This document shows positions 56,301-61,400 of a stretch of 64,000 nt of DNA, in pieces. The notes under the pieces were generated by a model. It searched no databases, had not been told where the DNA came from, and was given only the letters and a program-made list of their open reading frames with translations. Location of the stretch: the NCBI RefSeq assembly GCF_001949145.1, contig NW_019091359.1:505498-569497 (forward strand), given 5' to 3'. Position 1 is the first letter of the stretch, and every line of letters begins with the position of its first letter. The DNA is from Acanthaster planci. Lineage: Eukaryota > Echinodermata > Asteroidea > Valvatida > Acanthasteridae. The translations under genes were made by a program, and so were the position numbers.

Positions 56301-58416
56301 TAAAATGGAACGACAAAATGTGCAAGAACTGCATAAAAACTCTAAAAACTCTATTGCCTGGGCCCATATAGTCTGTTGCAAGTAGCAAGTCTGTGGTGTA
56401 GCACTTTTCTTGCTCCTTTAATTTCTAAAAAATCAAAAAGTGAAGTCTAGATCTGTTTTAAGTTTTGTGTAGTTTGACTCACATCACATGCTGCAGAACC
56501 ATACACTATTGACCGGATTGTGCATCATGTATCAGGCATCACGACTGAGGGCTGGAAGTCCCACCAGGGGACTCAAACTCTTAATCACAGACGGCTGTTA
56601 TGTCAGGACCCTTACAGGCTATTTTATGTGCACTTTTTTTTTTTCATTAATACCAGGGGTATTCAAAGAGCAGCTTTCTGTATCTTTAACCCACAGATCA
56701 CTTAATATTGCTTGAAAACTTAGAAAAATACAAATGTGAATAGTGTGTTGAGCAGCATTGAATGTTATGGTAGCCATCTTTGGAAGCCCCAAAGTTGTGC
56801 CACACAGCTTTATGCAATTATACACAGTGATATAAATATGGGCATATGCTCGCCTGACAGCATACTGAGAGAGATCAGTGGCTGTACAAAACCCTCAGTT
56901 CAAGTTCTCAATCTGACGTCAATGTTTAAAAGCAACTAAATTAACTTGGAACAAGACTTTCTTGTTTCGGACGGATTTCATGTCACAGTTCTTCGGCACA
57001 TAAGTGGTGAGTTTGTCACATACACAGATTTTGTAATAGGTATGTATCCACAGTAATCAATAGATACAACAATTATCTAAAACATAGTTAGAAATCTGCA
57101 TAAGAAACTTGTAGTGCTGCAATTTTCAGAGCAATAGCTTGCCTTGTCTTTCTGGTTTAACAATACCATCACCGTTCCCACTCTTTCCTCCTATCATTGT
57201 TGGTTTGGACAGATTGGTTGAACTGTCCACTTATTGAAGTTTAATTTCTGAGGAGACAAAAGTCTTCAGCATCAGAGGTAGAACTTACTGAAAAGGAAGG
57301 ACATCTTTAAACATAATGTTGATGTCCTTTATTTCAATGCTAACTTTTCAAGTAATTTGGCTTTTTATTCTCTTTTGACAAACATGACGAATTATCACAC
57401 AAAGGCATCTACACATAAGCTAAAAAGATGTAGAACTTTCTCCTTCAATCCTTTCCCTTTTGACATGTTCCGAAGTAACAATCAGGTCTCCTTTTGATTG
57501 TCGGCACAACTATTTTAAAATTTGAAATGAGTGGAGACTCCATTCTCAGCATAGCTAAAGCTTATCTTCCAACATGATAACTTCCATTAAAGAGTTTATT
57601 TTCATGGAGGTCTTTGAAAACAGTTTTTTTGCAAACTCTTCGCTTTTCTTGAAGTGACCTGATAAATGTGACTCCATTTCCCTTTACCTTCTTCCATGAC
57701 TACAAAAACATCTTTAACTTGCAAGAATGCACTAAATCTGAACATCAAAGATTAACTTTTGCAACTAATAAACAAAGTAGTTATCACAAAAACAAATCCC
57801 AGAATACATTCTTCACGTTAGACTTGGTCCAGCAAAACAAAATGACAGTCAAGTTTATTTTCCATTCAGGAATTTGCCTGTACTCAGACCCATTTTGGCT
57901 GCCCAAGTTATGGCTCAATCATTTGCTTTACATTTTTTCTGAGGACAAAACAAAAATCTGCCCCCAGTATTCTTCAATTAATGCTTTAAACACATTTTTG
58001 AATAATTCAGTGCAGCTTCAAAATTATTGTGTTAGAAATCAATTCAAATCTAAGAACAAATATACAGACATAAAGAAACATCAAGAGAATGCACTTTAAA
58101 CAAAGTTCTGTTACCCTTTTACACACAGGCAGGAGCACTTTCACAAAAAGAAGAAATGTCAAGAAGAATTTTAATAGGCTGTTTCAAGAGGTAATGCAGC
58201 ATTTAAATGAACATGAAAAGTAATCTGTTGTCATATTAAAGAAAAAAACAATAACAAACCAAAAAACCTAACTTGGCAGGGCATTTTGAAGAAAAGAACA
58301 AGTTATGCTGGATAAATCCCACAAAGTTGAGAAGCACTGAAAAAAAGCCACAATCGATGAATCTATGAAGAAATCTTACCCATAAGCAGTACGGTGAGAA
58401 CAGCAAGAGCCCACAT
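7342..58416 (-). CDS. Multidomain transmembrane receptor: YWTD propeller, EGF, sushi, cadherin repeats, EGF, TM, long tail (32 exons)
   Basis: Spliced gene joined from 32 exons: 58416-58380, 54356-54146, 52931-52819, 52347-52100, 51523-51256, 50141-50013, 49613-49491, 47637-47319, 41118-41006, 40174-40016, 38998-38714, 37285-36413, 35803-35621, 34475-34326, 31487-31354, 29839-29654, 28656-28452, 27534-27320, 25991-25830, 24357-24013, 23202-23004, 22132-21933, 20039-19139, 18467-18289, 17372-17261, 16694-16092, 14580-14386, 13798-13616, 11864-11679, 10897-10796, 9302-9089, 8332-7342. All introns are GT-AG, phases agree at every join, and the reading is open for 2,840 codons. The domain order suggests a large cell-surface adhesion or endocytic receptor. 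That role is inferred from domains; ligand and partners are unknown. No catenin-binding motif is obvious in the tail, so it is not a classical cadherin. The symbol is left blank because I do not recognise the family. Confidence 0.9.
9089..9302 (-). CDS. Exon 31: membrane-proximal stem and transmembrane helix
   Basis: Acceptor CTGTAG|AAAACC, donor CCAG|GTAAGG, phase 1 in and 2 out. A short Gly/Asn/Asp stem is followed by the helix WTVIVIVLVLVAIVIGMGF through MV (residues 2470-2491), then the stop-transfer RRYRRVPYKG. GSDPFVPW just inside the membrane contains a DPF triplet. Confidence 0.95.
10220..10349. mobile_element. Foldback element, AAGTC family, copy A
   Basis: Ends GTCCATCACAAGTCA and TGACTTGTGACAGGAC, which are inverted repeats of each other. 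It is homologous along its length to the copy at 38535-38684. About 130 bp with no coding capacity, in intron 30. Confidence 0.65.
10796..10897 (-). CDS. Exon 30: EGF domain 12
   Basis: Acceptor CTACAG|GTCAGA, donor CCCG|GTAAGT, phase 1-1. It reads QNCDIDSRICDPNPC, TYGGVCIPDVDKYSCVCP. The last EGF before the membrane; its final cysteine comes from exon 31 (TKEC). Confidence 0.91.
11679..11864 (-). CDS. Exon 29: EGF 10 end and cysteine-rich EGF 11
   Basis: Acceptor CCAAG|GCTACT, donor ACGG|GTAAAG, phase 1-1. It reads YFCELDPRLCDGAKC, CIPLPNGQHECRC, LSDCSGCAFGYGGENCKPC. EGF 11 has extra cysteine pairs (C-S-G-C, C-K-P-C), giving it a laminin-EGF look. Confidence 0.91.
12690..12949. mobile_element. 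MITE with inverted repeats of about 53 bp
   Basis: The left arm starts CATATGTGACCCACTATG and runs to GCCAGAGCCACTT; the right arm (12896-12949) is its near-exact reverse complement. The interior is about 150 bp and non-coding. A non-autonomous DNA transposon in intron 28. Confidence 0.8.
13616..13798 (-). CDS. Exon 28: EGF domains 9 (end) and 10
   Basis: Acceptor GTTAG|GCACTG, donor GAAG|GTGAGC, phase 1-1. It reads VKCVNVANTVRYTCECKRG, FEGPLCDGDADDCADHQC and GIYTCQCVAPYE. Confidence 0.92.
14386..14580 (-). CDS. Exon 27: EGF domains 7 (end), 8 and 9 (start)
   Basis: Acceptor CCCCCAG|GTGATG, donor CTGG|GTAAAT, phase 1-1. It reads DGFTCSDIDECTPFPC, FSCSCLPGWSGRDC and VDSCQQNQCSPL. IDEC marks a calcium-binding EGF. 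Confidence 0.92.
14810..15532 (+). mobile_element. Non-LTR retrotransposon 3' fragment
   Basis: Reads DDLKWESHVSEVIKK then, after an in-frame stop, the reverse-transcriptase C-terminal pattern YKGYIRPILDYC and LERIQKRVCKIILG. The 3' end has AATAAA at 15509 and a TTGAATTGAA tail, typical of CR1/L2-like LINEs. Truncated at 5' and carrying stops; dead. Antisense to the host gene, intron 26. Confidence 0.8.
15762..15935 (+). mobile_element. tRNA-derived SINE copy
   Basis: Begins with a tRNA-like head (GGTGGCTATAAGTGCGTAGA), has CTCTCACCACTTTGACC, then a B-box-like GAGATCAATTCCC, then a non-tRNA body with TTTTCTCAATTTTCCTCTC and CTGTAAAAATCAACACTTTC. The head has decayed. Intron 26. Confidence 0.6.
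16092..16694 (-). CDS. Exon 26: cadherin repeats 14-15 and start of EGF 7
   Basis: Acceptor TGATAG|GTCAAT, donor ACAG|GTACCT, phase 1-1, residues 2017-2218. It reads QLSINDPDGTQTAYVYTM, LLDHETTPIITIQVKV, LTIPETLNVGESLGNFVV, TDPDTAGGFAF and GDQLLLARRLD. It ends with the EGF half CSPYATCLRGFCTCKAGFTG. Confidence 0.94.
17020..17150 (-). mobile_element. Possible SINE remnant
   Basis: The minus strand reads a B-box-like GTGGGCTCGAGCCCAG followed by GTGTCCTTGAGCAAGACAG, a motif found in several tRNA-derived SINEs. The A box is not clear and the limits are uncertain. Intron 25. Confidence 0.4.
17261..17372 (-). CDS. Exon 25: end of repeat 13, start of cadherin repeat 14
   Basis: Acceptor TGCACAG|GTGGTC, donor GTTG|GTAAGA, phase 0 in and 1 out. 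It reads VVTGQLRVVVFDVDEAP, LDMSLSPIMVSEGALI. D-V-D-E-A-P stands in for the D-x-N-D-x-P linker. Confidence 0.9.
18072..18141. repeat. 35-bp tandem duplication
   Basis: Two adjacent 35-base copies starting AAAAGTTCAGAATTAAATAG, differing at one base. Intron 24, recent duplication. Confidence 0.9.
18289..18467 (-). CDS. Exon 24: furin-type cleavage region inside cadherin-like repeat 13
   Basis: Acceptor CTCACAG|GACGC, donor AACCTG|GTGAGT, phase 1 in and 0 out. It begins GRRKRAALRLHARSKREAG: RRKR (residues 1921-1924) and RSKR (1932-1935) both fit the R-x-[KR]-R furin consensus. It then resumes a cadherin-like strand pattern: FVIPEIGQYILVSGALDHE and REYMLYVKASYRD. If cut, the receptor would be a two-part ectodomain. 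Confidence 0.9.
19139..20039 (-). CDS. Exon 23: cadherin repeats 10 (end), 11, 12 and 13 (start)
   Basis: Acceptor TCCCTAG|GGTG, donor CTTG|GTAAGA, phase 0 in and 1 out, residues 1620-1920. It reads VTVLDGNDPPTGIVMTQ, LDAIDEDRAQQHQFNI, PTDIQLTGSSVLEGSVVG, GLDFETASSHSIRI and FVIDVLDGPERPTGIVF. Repeat 13 starts with an unusual Asp/Thr/Asn/Pro stretch (ADDDTTTNVNPPNLSNF) and ends with a basic run into exon 24. Confidence 0.93.
20632..20770 (+). mobile_element. tRNA-derived SINE
   Basis: A-box-like TGGTCGAGTGGTTA at 20639 and B box GGTTCGAGTCC at 20686-20696, with possible acceptor pairing GCTCGTT/CCGAGTA. It is followed by a short body with a GCTTGTG/CACAAGC hairpin and a poly-A tail. The tail and degenerate middle argue for a SINE rather than a working tRNA gene. 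Intron 22. Confidence 0.6.
21933..22132 (-). CDS. Exon 22: cadherin repeat 10, main part
   Basis: Acceptor TTCACAG|GTGCTG, donor CTGAG|GTTAGA, phase 1 in and 0 out. It reads AVIAHLNTLDPDTVDQSTF, FEIVGNMLIAQIQLNYE and YDIQITTTDADGLSFTE. A small foldback element begins about 50 bases 5' of its acceptor. Confidence 0.92.
22183..22364. mobile_element. Foldback element with AGTGGTGTAACTAG ends
   Basis: The left end AGTGGTGTAACTAGA and right end TCTAGTTACATCACT are inverted repeats about 180 bp apart. Similar in end sequence to the element at 62236. It begins about 50 bp 5' of the exon 22 acceptor. Confidence 0.6.
23004..23202 (-). CDS. Exon 21: cadherin repeat 9 end, repeat 10 start
   Basis: Acceptor CAACAG|GTGCTT, donor GCAG|GTACGT, phase 0 in and 1 out. 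It reads VLQSQRLDYEIF, VVVECSDDGSLSVSRHFEI, VRDVAEQPYDI and YEIMENNEA. Confidence 0.92.
24013..24357 (-). CDS. Exon 20: cadherin repeat 8 end, repeat 9 start
   Basis: Acceptor CCCTAG|TTGCAA, donor ATAGAG|GTAACA, phase 0-0, residues 1372-1486. It reads RAVDFEMETSLSLVLAARD, IIQVLNINEAPTDILIS, IDENRAQGTVIGTLSVIDPD and FRLNGFDIE. Confidence 0.94.
25830..25991 (-). CDS. Exon 19: cadherin repeat 8, first half
   Basis: Acceptor GCATCAG|GTATTG, donor TTTGAT|GTATGT, phase 0-0. It reads VLDVNEPPGSLTFHYSPV, HENQQGALVGIVSAIDPD and TVTFQILN, a well-kept cadherin repeat start. Confidence 0.93.
27320..27534 (-). CDS. Exon 18: cadherin repeat 7, main part
   Basis: Acceptor TTTTAG|GAACAC, donor ATAACG|GTAAAA, phase 1 in and 0 out. 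It reads TLSAEIMPTSLFNFTIV, LDFEEASMHYVIIRAETG and VKTFLIT. L-D-F-E-E-A is the strand motif that normally supplies a calcium ligand. Confidence 0.9.
28241..28296. repeat. 28-bp perfect tandem duplication
   Basis: Two exact copies starting TATGTGAGAATACCAGGCAA. Intron 17. Confidence 0.95.
28452..28656 (-). CDS. Exon 17: cadherin repeat 6 end, repeat 7 start
   Basis: Acceptor GATTAG|GTCCAG, donor GTCG|GTACGT, phase 0 in and 1 out. It reads NQFAIEVQCSDG, TPATFVITVYRD, a Ser/Gly-rich linker, then ISLSHSSISEQQPANTLV. The usual D-x-N-D-x-P linker is replaced, so calcium binding at this junction is doubtful. Confidence 0.9.
29654..29839 (-). CDS. Exon 16: cadherin repeat 6, first half
   Basis: Acceptor TATTTAG|ATAATC, donor TACGG|GTAAGG, phase 0-0. 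It reads IINENDPPTRVEISRTF, then CIDEDATDTHTFSLV and MFAIVGNELR. It lacks the usual P-E-N glutamate at the start of the repeat. Confidence 0.9.
31354..31487 (-). CDS. Exon 15: cadherin repeat 5, second half
   Basis: Acceptor TTTCAG|ATCAG, donor AAG|GTCTCA, phase 1 in and 0 out. It reads GALKVGQQGLNFESPL, VFVVAEDPG and SQFTVK, joining exon 16 as FTVK-IINENDPP. The donor is weak beyond the GT but is the join that restores the repeat's conserved end. Confidence 0.82.
33699..33886. mobile_element. Nested palindrome, about 190 bp
   Basis: Outer arms ACACATATGGACTGGC and GCCAGTCCATATGTGT, middle GTGCAC pair, inner arms CTGTGAGTGACCAGAAG and CTTCTGGTCACTCACAG. All are in mirror order, so the single strand can fold into one long hairpin. 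Intron 14. Confidence 0.75.
33888..34164. mobile_element. Short element with TTATAACACACCT ends
   Basis: The ends TTATAACACACCT (33888-33900) and AGGTGTGTTATAA (34152-34164) are perfect 13-bp inverted repeats; the interior is non-coding. It abuts the palindrome at 33699-33886. Transposon family not assigned. Confidence 0.55.
34326..34475 (-). CDS. Exon 14: cadherin repeat 5, first half
   Basis: Acceptor TCCCAG|AGGAGG, donor CTTG|GTGAGT, phase 1-1. It reads EEESITGVSIHACVTEN, TAPDTLIATAVVTDPDFD. The V-T-E-N and T-D-P-D-F-D motifs are cadherin signatures. Confidence 0.9.
35621..35803 (-). CDS. Exon 13: end of cadherin repeat 4
   Basis: Acceptor TTTCAG|GTAATG, donor CCAG|GTTTGT, phase 1-1. It encodes NALVVSADLSY, MFSISVQNVNEPP and NDINWQVTA. 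An AAG|GTGTAC donor lies 11 nt upstream but would break the phase with exon 14, so GTTTGT is preferred. Confidence 0.82.
36413..37285 (-). CDS. Exon 12: cadherin repeats 1 (end), 2, 3 and 4 (start)
   Basis: Acceptor TGCACAG|GTGG, donor GCATG|GTAAGT, phase 1-1, residues 669-960. Calcium-binding cadherin motifs are clear: FDYETDPAY, DVNETP, ASDPDQGQDQTF, DENDAP, NDEDRGDSHTY, DVNDPP and EDPDQGDTH. This exon gives the best-conserved repeats of the array. Confidence 0.95.
38535..38684. mobile_element. Foldback element, AAGTC family, copy B
   Basis: Homologous to 10220-10349: GTCCATCACAAGTCA at one end, GGACTTGTGACGGAC at the other, and a shared interior ATTCCTTTGTC. Ends about 30 bp from the exon 11 splice donor. 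Confidence 0.65.
38714..38998 (-). CDS. Exon 11: end of sushi domain and start of cadherin repeat 1
   Basis: Acceptor CTCTAG|GAAC, donor CATG|GTATGT, phase 1-1. It completes the sushi domain (STIICQQNGVWSVSTAEC, the usual C...G-x-W...C end), then begins the cadherin array with VNDPPLAIVPSSFSIPEDT and TVDPDNHQSYTYTL. A stronger-looking GTAAGT lies 4 nt further on, but only GTATGT keeps the frame into exon 12. Confidence 0.9.
40016..40174 (-). CDS. Exon 10: end of EGF 6 and first half of the sushi domain
   Basis: Acceptor CCACAG|GGTC, donor TCAAG|GTTAGA, phase 1-1. It reads SFVCLCNDGFQPVGDGQSC, then IDCGQPGSIDGF, NMSCTGTTYGSRCSLSC. The DCG-P opening and the G-x-x-C-x-x-x-C spacing are those of a sushi/CCP domain, finished in exon 11. 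Confidence 0.9.
41006..41118 (-). CDS. Exon 9: end of EGF 5 and start of EGF 6
   Basis: Acceptor TTGTAG|TTGC, donor ATTG|GTAAGA, phase 2 in and 1 out. It completes GSFSCSCHDGFVLDGDGVSC and opens the next domain with DVNECEDSLHACQQNC. It lies after the longest intron of the gene (6.2 kb). Confidence 0.93.
41601..41851. mobile_element. MITE with GGGCCCAATTTCAT-type ends
   Basis: The right end, read on the minus strand, is GGGCCCAATTTCATGGCGCT; the left end TGGCCAAATTTCGTGTCACT is its diverged inverted partner. The interior is rich in CTTACCGC/GCTCACCG motifs. I associate such ends with abundant echinoderm repeats, from memory only. Intron 8. Confidence 0.65.
42054..42191. repeat. Long inverted repeat with 14-base loop
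   Basis: Left arm 42054-42113 and right arm 42128-42191 pair along almost their whole length (AACATGTAGAACATAA against TTATGTTCTACATGTT, then A/T runs). It could be a MITE or an RNA hairpin. Intron 8. Confidence 0.75.
42741..42984. mobile_element. MITE with GGGTGATTCCAGAAA ends
   Basis: The left end GGGTGATTCCAGAAATTAGG pairs with the reverse complement of the right end (GGGTAACTCCAGAAAGTAAG), and further in, GTTACATCTGAC pairs with GTCAGATGTGAC. About 244 bp, non-coding. Intron 8. Confidence 0.7.
43270..43856 (-). mobile_element. Non-LTR retrotransposon fragment
   Basis: The minus strand reads KYLGIWMDENLS, then RKISSRLALLRLL, and nearer its end GTWVWNNLAPAVKQS. These are typical of the C-terminal part of LINE reverse transcriptases. 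Interrupted by stops and frame slips; dead. Same strand as the host gene, intron 8. Confidence 0.75.
44805..45008. mobile_element. Foldback element with GGGCGTT/AACGCCC ends
   Basis: TGGGCGTTGCCAAAATTTTT on the left and CCCCTCATAACGCCCATG on the right form inverted ends around a G- or C-rich interior of about 190 bp. Intron 8. Confidence 0.5.
47319..47637 (-). CDS. Exon 8: EGF domains 3, 4 and the start of 5
   Basis: Acceptor TTGTAG|ACAAC, donor TTCAG|GTGAGT, phase 1 in and 2 out. It encodes NECNNNRGGCEYAC with GYYCSCSNGYEL, then DINECLPTSPCPVEAQC with GSYRCMCPNGY, then DVDECLAGQGTCTQRC with PGSF. The fifth EGF is completed in exon 9. Confidence 0.94.
48209..48319. repeat. 23-bp tandem repeat, about 4.8 copies
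   Basis: Unit AAATACAACATACACTACTC plus ATT, with one A-to-G change in the third copy. Intron 7. Confidence 0.95.
49491..49613 (-). CDS. Exon 7: calcium-binding EGF domain 2
   Basis: Acceptor GCCACAG|ATATT, donor GCAG|GTAAAC, phase 1-1. The DINECGIDNGGCSHHC opening and the GTFQCQCIDGFALLPDG end match the calcium-binding EGF consensus (D-I-N-E-C and a conserved aromatic residue before C-x-C). Confidence 0.94.
50013..50141 (-). CDS. Exon 6: EGF domain 1 (propeller-associated)
   Basis: Acceptor TTTCAG|CTCC, donor CAGTG|GTAAAG, phase 1-1. It reads A-PNYCEANGGRGMC, ESNCTAFSTGYSCSC and NSGYALNDDLLTC, with six cysteines in EGF spacing. It sits directly after the propeller, as in LDLR and LRP proteins. 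A large open frame overlapping this exon is out of register with the gene. Confidence 0.9.
50825..51130 (+). mobile_element. Non-LTR retrotransposon internal fragment
   Basis: Reads LQVLLQMDLDILSSSYLENK, MKLNLCKSKVVRFTGKR, VKCLEVILNSHLTWSVH, the palm/thumb pattern of LINE reverse transcriptase. Cut at both ends; it stops 125 bp from exon 5. Antisense to the gene, intron 5. Confidence 0.8.
51256..51523 (-). CDS. Exon 5: last propeller blades
   Basis: Acceptor CATTCAG|CGT, donor CATG|GTAGGG, phase 0 in and 1 out. It encodes RLYFADAWTDRIESCNVDG, then PFDLTLYDDRIYWTDLY, and closes with IHAVHPSRQL. The H-P-x-R-Q close followed by an EGF domain is typical of LRP-type propellers. Together, exons 2-5 give five clear Y[WF][TSA][DN] motifs, enough for a six-bladed propeller of about 265 residues. 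Confidence 0.92.
51735..52078. repeat. Degenerate AATC-rich low-complexity stretch
   Basis: Many diverged copies of TCCAATC, TCTAATC and similar words. It reaches to about 20 bp from the exon 4 donor on the intron 4 side. Confidence 0.45.
52100..52347 (-). CDS. Exon 4: YWTD propeller blades
   Basis: Acceptor TTTCAG|CATTTGG, donor ACAGAT|GTAAGG, phase 1 in and 0 out. It encodes two blades: GTISRLNLNG, then PRGIVLDPRNDVMYFTN, where YFTN replaces YWTD, and IQRARMSNG followed by KPNAITMDYDTD. Confidence 0.92.
52819..52931 (-). CDS. Exon 3: YWTD propeller blade
   Basis: Acceptor TTTCAG|GGC, donor TTTGG|GTAAGT, phase 2 in and 1 out. It encodes APLDGGNKEVVV followed by VDGVAVDWVNNQLYWTDLG, a canonical YWTD blade with the preceding G-V-A-V-D-W strand. 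Confidence 0.93.
53176..53228. repeat. GTTT microsatellite
   Basis: Two runs of TTTG units separated by a short G-rich spacer, intron 2. Confidence 0.9.
54146..54356 (-). CDS. Exon 2: first blades of the YWTD beta-propeller
   Basis: Acceptor CACAG|CC, donor TACAG|GTAGAG, phase 1 in and 2 out. It finishes the signal peptide and then reads LIFSSQYRIVRFNVD, ALDFDYEAGLFYWSD and KKIYR, the blade pattern of LDL-receptor-class propellers (A-D-D....YWTD....I). There are no LDL-A modules before it, so the propeller follows the signal peptide directly. Confidence 0.92.
58380..58416 (-). CDS. Exon 1: signal peptide
   Basis: Starts at ATG (58416-58414) and encodes MWALAVLTVLLM, an uncharged hydrophobic run. 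It ends at a G|GTAAGA donor in phase 1. With exon 2 the signal continues AIPGHT, so cleavage near residue 18 is likely. The frame stays open for about 100 nt upstream, but I saw no other in-frame ATG there. The start is chosen because it gives a clean signal peptide directly in front of an extracellular domain. Confidence 0.75.
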
Positions 58417-61400
58417 TTCAGCAGACAGGACAACAGACTGAAGTGAGCAAACCAGACCTACAAAACAATTGGTCTGTCTCCACAGGCAGCCTGTGTCGTA
58501 ATGTGAACAGACTGAGCCAATCCAGGCTGAACTTGCCAACTCACTCTAAACCCATCCAGCGCTGGGTACGAGTAGGCTGTGTGGTGCCTACAGCCTATAC
58601 CCACTCGGGCGTGACAATTGTTCATTTGGTTGGCAGTGTACATTGCCCTGAGCTAACCACAACCACGAAATACGAGGGGCAAGAATGACGTCAAACACAG
58701 CCTCAACAAGAATCAGCATCCATTAACCAAGCTCCACTTCAGACGATTTCATAGTTCTGAAACATTTGAATGTTCACTTTCACACACTCTGCCCAGTGAT
58801 GCTTGAAATTGTAAGGGCAATGGAATATGTGTAGGGAATGATAAAGCAACTTGTTTACTTCAGCTGGATCATTTTGGAAATCAGTCTGTCGACTTTGAAC
58901 ATCTTACCAAGCAAATACCGACTACTTATCCTCAAATCCTGCTAGACTTGAATATGAAGCTTTAGGAGATATCTGCCTGGTCTGGTGGGAGGGTCTGAAG
59001 GCCAATAGAACAGTTCACCTTGTAACTTACTGCTTGGTTGATCATGAGATCATATTCAACCTTGATCAAATACTGTGTTATTATTTATTTCACAGTTTAA
59101 ATGGCCAGACTGCGTAGTTAAGCCAGTTTCTATTCAACCTGCAGAAATGCTTTGTCACTTGTTTGTACCACTCTGTGCCTGCATGGGTGACAACAACACT
59201 AATGCAATCACGAATTTATCCTTGTTGCATTTGGATTTCTTTTGGAAAGGAAATGGGAAACCTTTTCTCAGAAACTAGGGTAGAACTGATCACTATATTA
59301 CAAAGGGGCATATGATATTTGGTAGCTGGAGTTGATCTAGATTTTGAGACTTCAAATCACAACGTAGGTTCCACAAGAGAAGCGGCAAGATTTTTCCTCA
59401 CTCCCCTTCTGTGGTGTCTACAAATCACCTGCATGGATGGACAAGCCATGGATGGATTAAGTAACCCACAGGCCCTAGGTACCAGTGTTCTGTGGGCCCT
59501 ACTCCAGCCCAGGCTAGTGGTGTTATTCTGGTTTTCAGACCAAAGGGCAAAATTGGAGTTTCTTTCTATAAAACCATAGTCTAAATTTTGTTTTCATCCC
59601 TAGAGAATCCTTGAACCCACCCCTTTCTATGTCTGTTGGATAATTCAGTCCAGCTAGTAATTTTGAAATGTGCAAATCACAAGTTTACTTAAATTCTCCC
59701 TGCATAACCAAACTTTATGCAATAACAGGTTTGATTAACTTGGTCAGGACATTTGCATATGCTAATCTTGCAACCTGTATGTAATTTCCCATCTCACTCT
59801 GAGTATAAATGTTAACAGTCTTAAACTTTTTTTTTTCTTTAACAAGTTGAACAAACTCTGTCATTTACATCTACCAAGCAAAGTGAACTCTGTTACCAAT
59901 GGTGTCTATCCACAGGAGTCTTAATGCCTCATTACACTACATGTAATGCAAATGTCCTGACCATTCAGGCCCCCCAAAATATCTGTTACGAAGTCAGATA
60001 TTATTTTAGCATGAACATTGATAACTTCAACACAGGGATTAAAAAAAACAGAACTCACAAAGGAAGGACAGCGGAGACAAAGGTTAACTTAATTAAAATT
60101 AAATTAATCTTTCGAAAACCAGAAAACGCAACAAAAGTATTCTATTAACAAAGGACAAATTATACAATCAAAAATGCACTCAAATAATCAAAGAGATACT
60201 GGTATCCAACTAAAATGTGTGGAGGGGCGTTGTGATGGGAGCCTGGTACAGTCACCGCAGCCAGTTTTGGGTCCCAAGCAGGAGATGGTGGTCATCCAGG
60301 CTGACCATCATGGTCTTGATAGACGGTGGTGAGCTCAGGTCTTGGTCTTGAGCGGGCCTCACAGGAATCCAAGCGGGAGCTCAGGGTTGAGGCGACTTGA
60401 CCTTGGCTTGTCTTGACTGGATTATGGCCCCTTGGGCATGGGCTATACAAAGCGCTGACAATCGGTGGAATGTTGGAGAGTGGCAGCAGATTATAGGCCC
60501 CTTGTGGAAAGCAAAGCTCTGCTGCGACATAGACACACCCACATTTATAAGAGAACGTGTCACAATGCTTAACCAAAAAGAATGTTATGAACGCAAGGAC
60601 TGGAAAATATGCTAATCATCTAAGCCGGATGTAACAGGCAGATTAGAGACCAACATCTTATGTATACTTACATGCACATGCTAACATGCCTAACAACCTT
60701 AAAGCAATATGGTACAAAGTACATTTTCAGTTTGTACACTCTGTTCTCAGGTTGCCAGCTGATACACTGTAGAAAGCTCTAAACCCACATTTTTCAGGGT
60801 GGAGGAATGAATGGCCGTCGCCACTTCCAGCCCTCCCCTAAAACGGGGCGTAGCGAAGGCGGGGCGGGGGGGTGGTGTCAGAGTCAATTTGCTGACTTGT
60901 CAATTGTTTGCCAACCTCTTGTCATGTAAAATGGAAATCCGTGATTTGCTGTATTTCATGCTTCAGGGGAAATGGCCAATGTATACTGTTTATGTACCAA
61001 TTTTGGATTAATTTGCTAACTGAAGCTCTTTTTGCTGACTGGAACTTAATAATGGGGAGTGCTGCTTCCAACCCCCCTCCCCCAGTCGCTACGCCCAACT
61101 CAAAAAAAGTGTACTCTTGGGTGTGGGGGGGGTGTGTACCTTCTAGGATTTGCATCCCTTTCTGGTACATTCATTTTGTGCTTTCATTTAATAAAGGGTT
61201 TATTGGTTCGGAAAGGCACATTCAGGTTGAAATCATCAATAAATGTCCAGCCCAAAGTGCCTCTAAACATTACTCAAACTATCCGAACTCCATAATGTGA
61301 TGGGGAATGTAGAGCCTGATGAAGCAATTAAACCGAAGCATGCAGCCAAACAAACACAATATGCATCTGTACTCTCACAGGAATCCTTTCATACTCCTGG

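Noticed and set aside
57668-58099. Plus-strand open frame of 143 codons in intron 1
   Set aside because: AT-rich Lys/Asn/Phe composition with no motif; looks like chance openness.
58236-58433. Alternative first exon starting MSCLLKCG at 58433
   Set aside because: Different frame from exon 2; only the ATG at 58416 gives a signal peptide that splices in phase.
60292-60576. Minus-strand open frame of 94 codons
   Set aside because: No domain, no splice context and a composition like a repeat; not supported as a gene.
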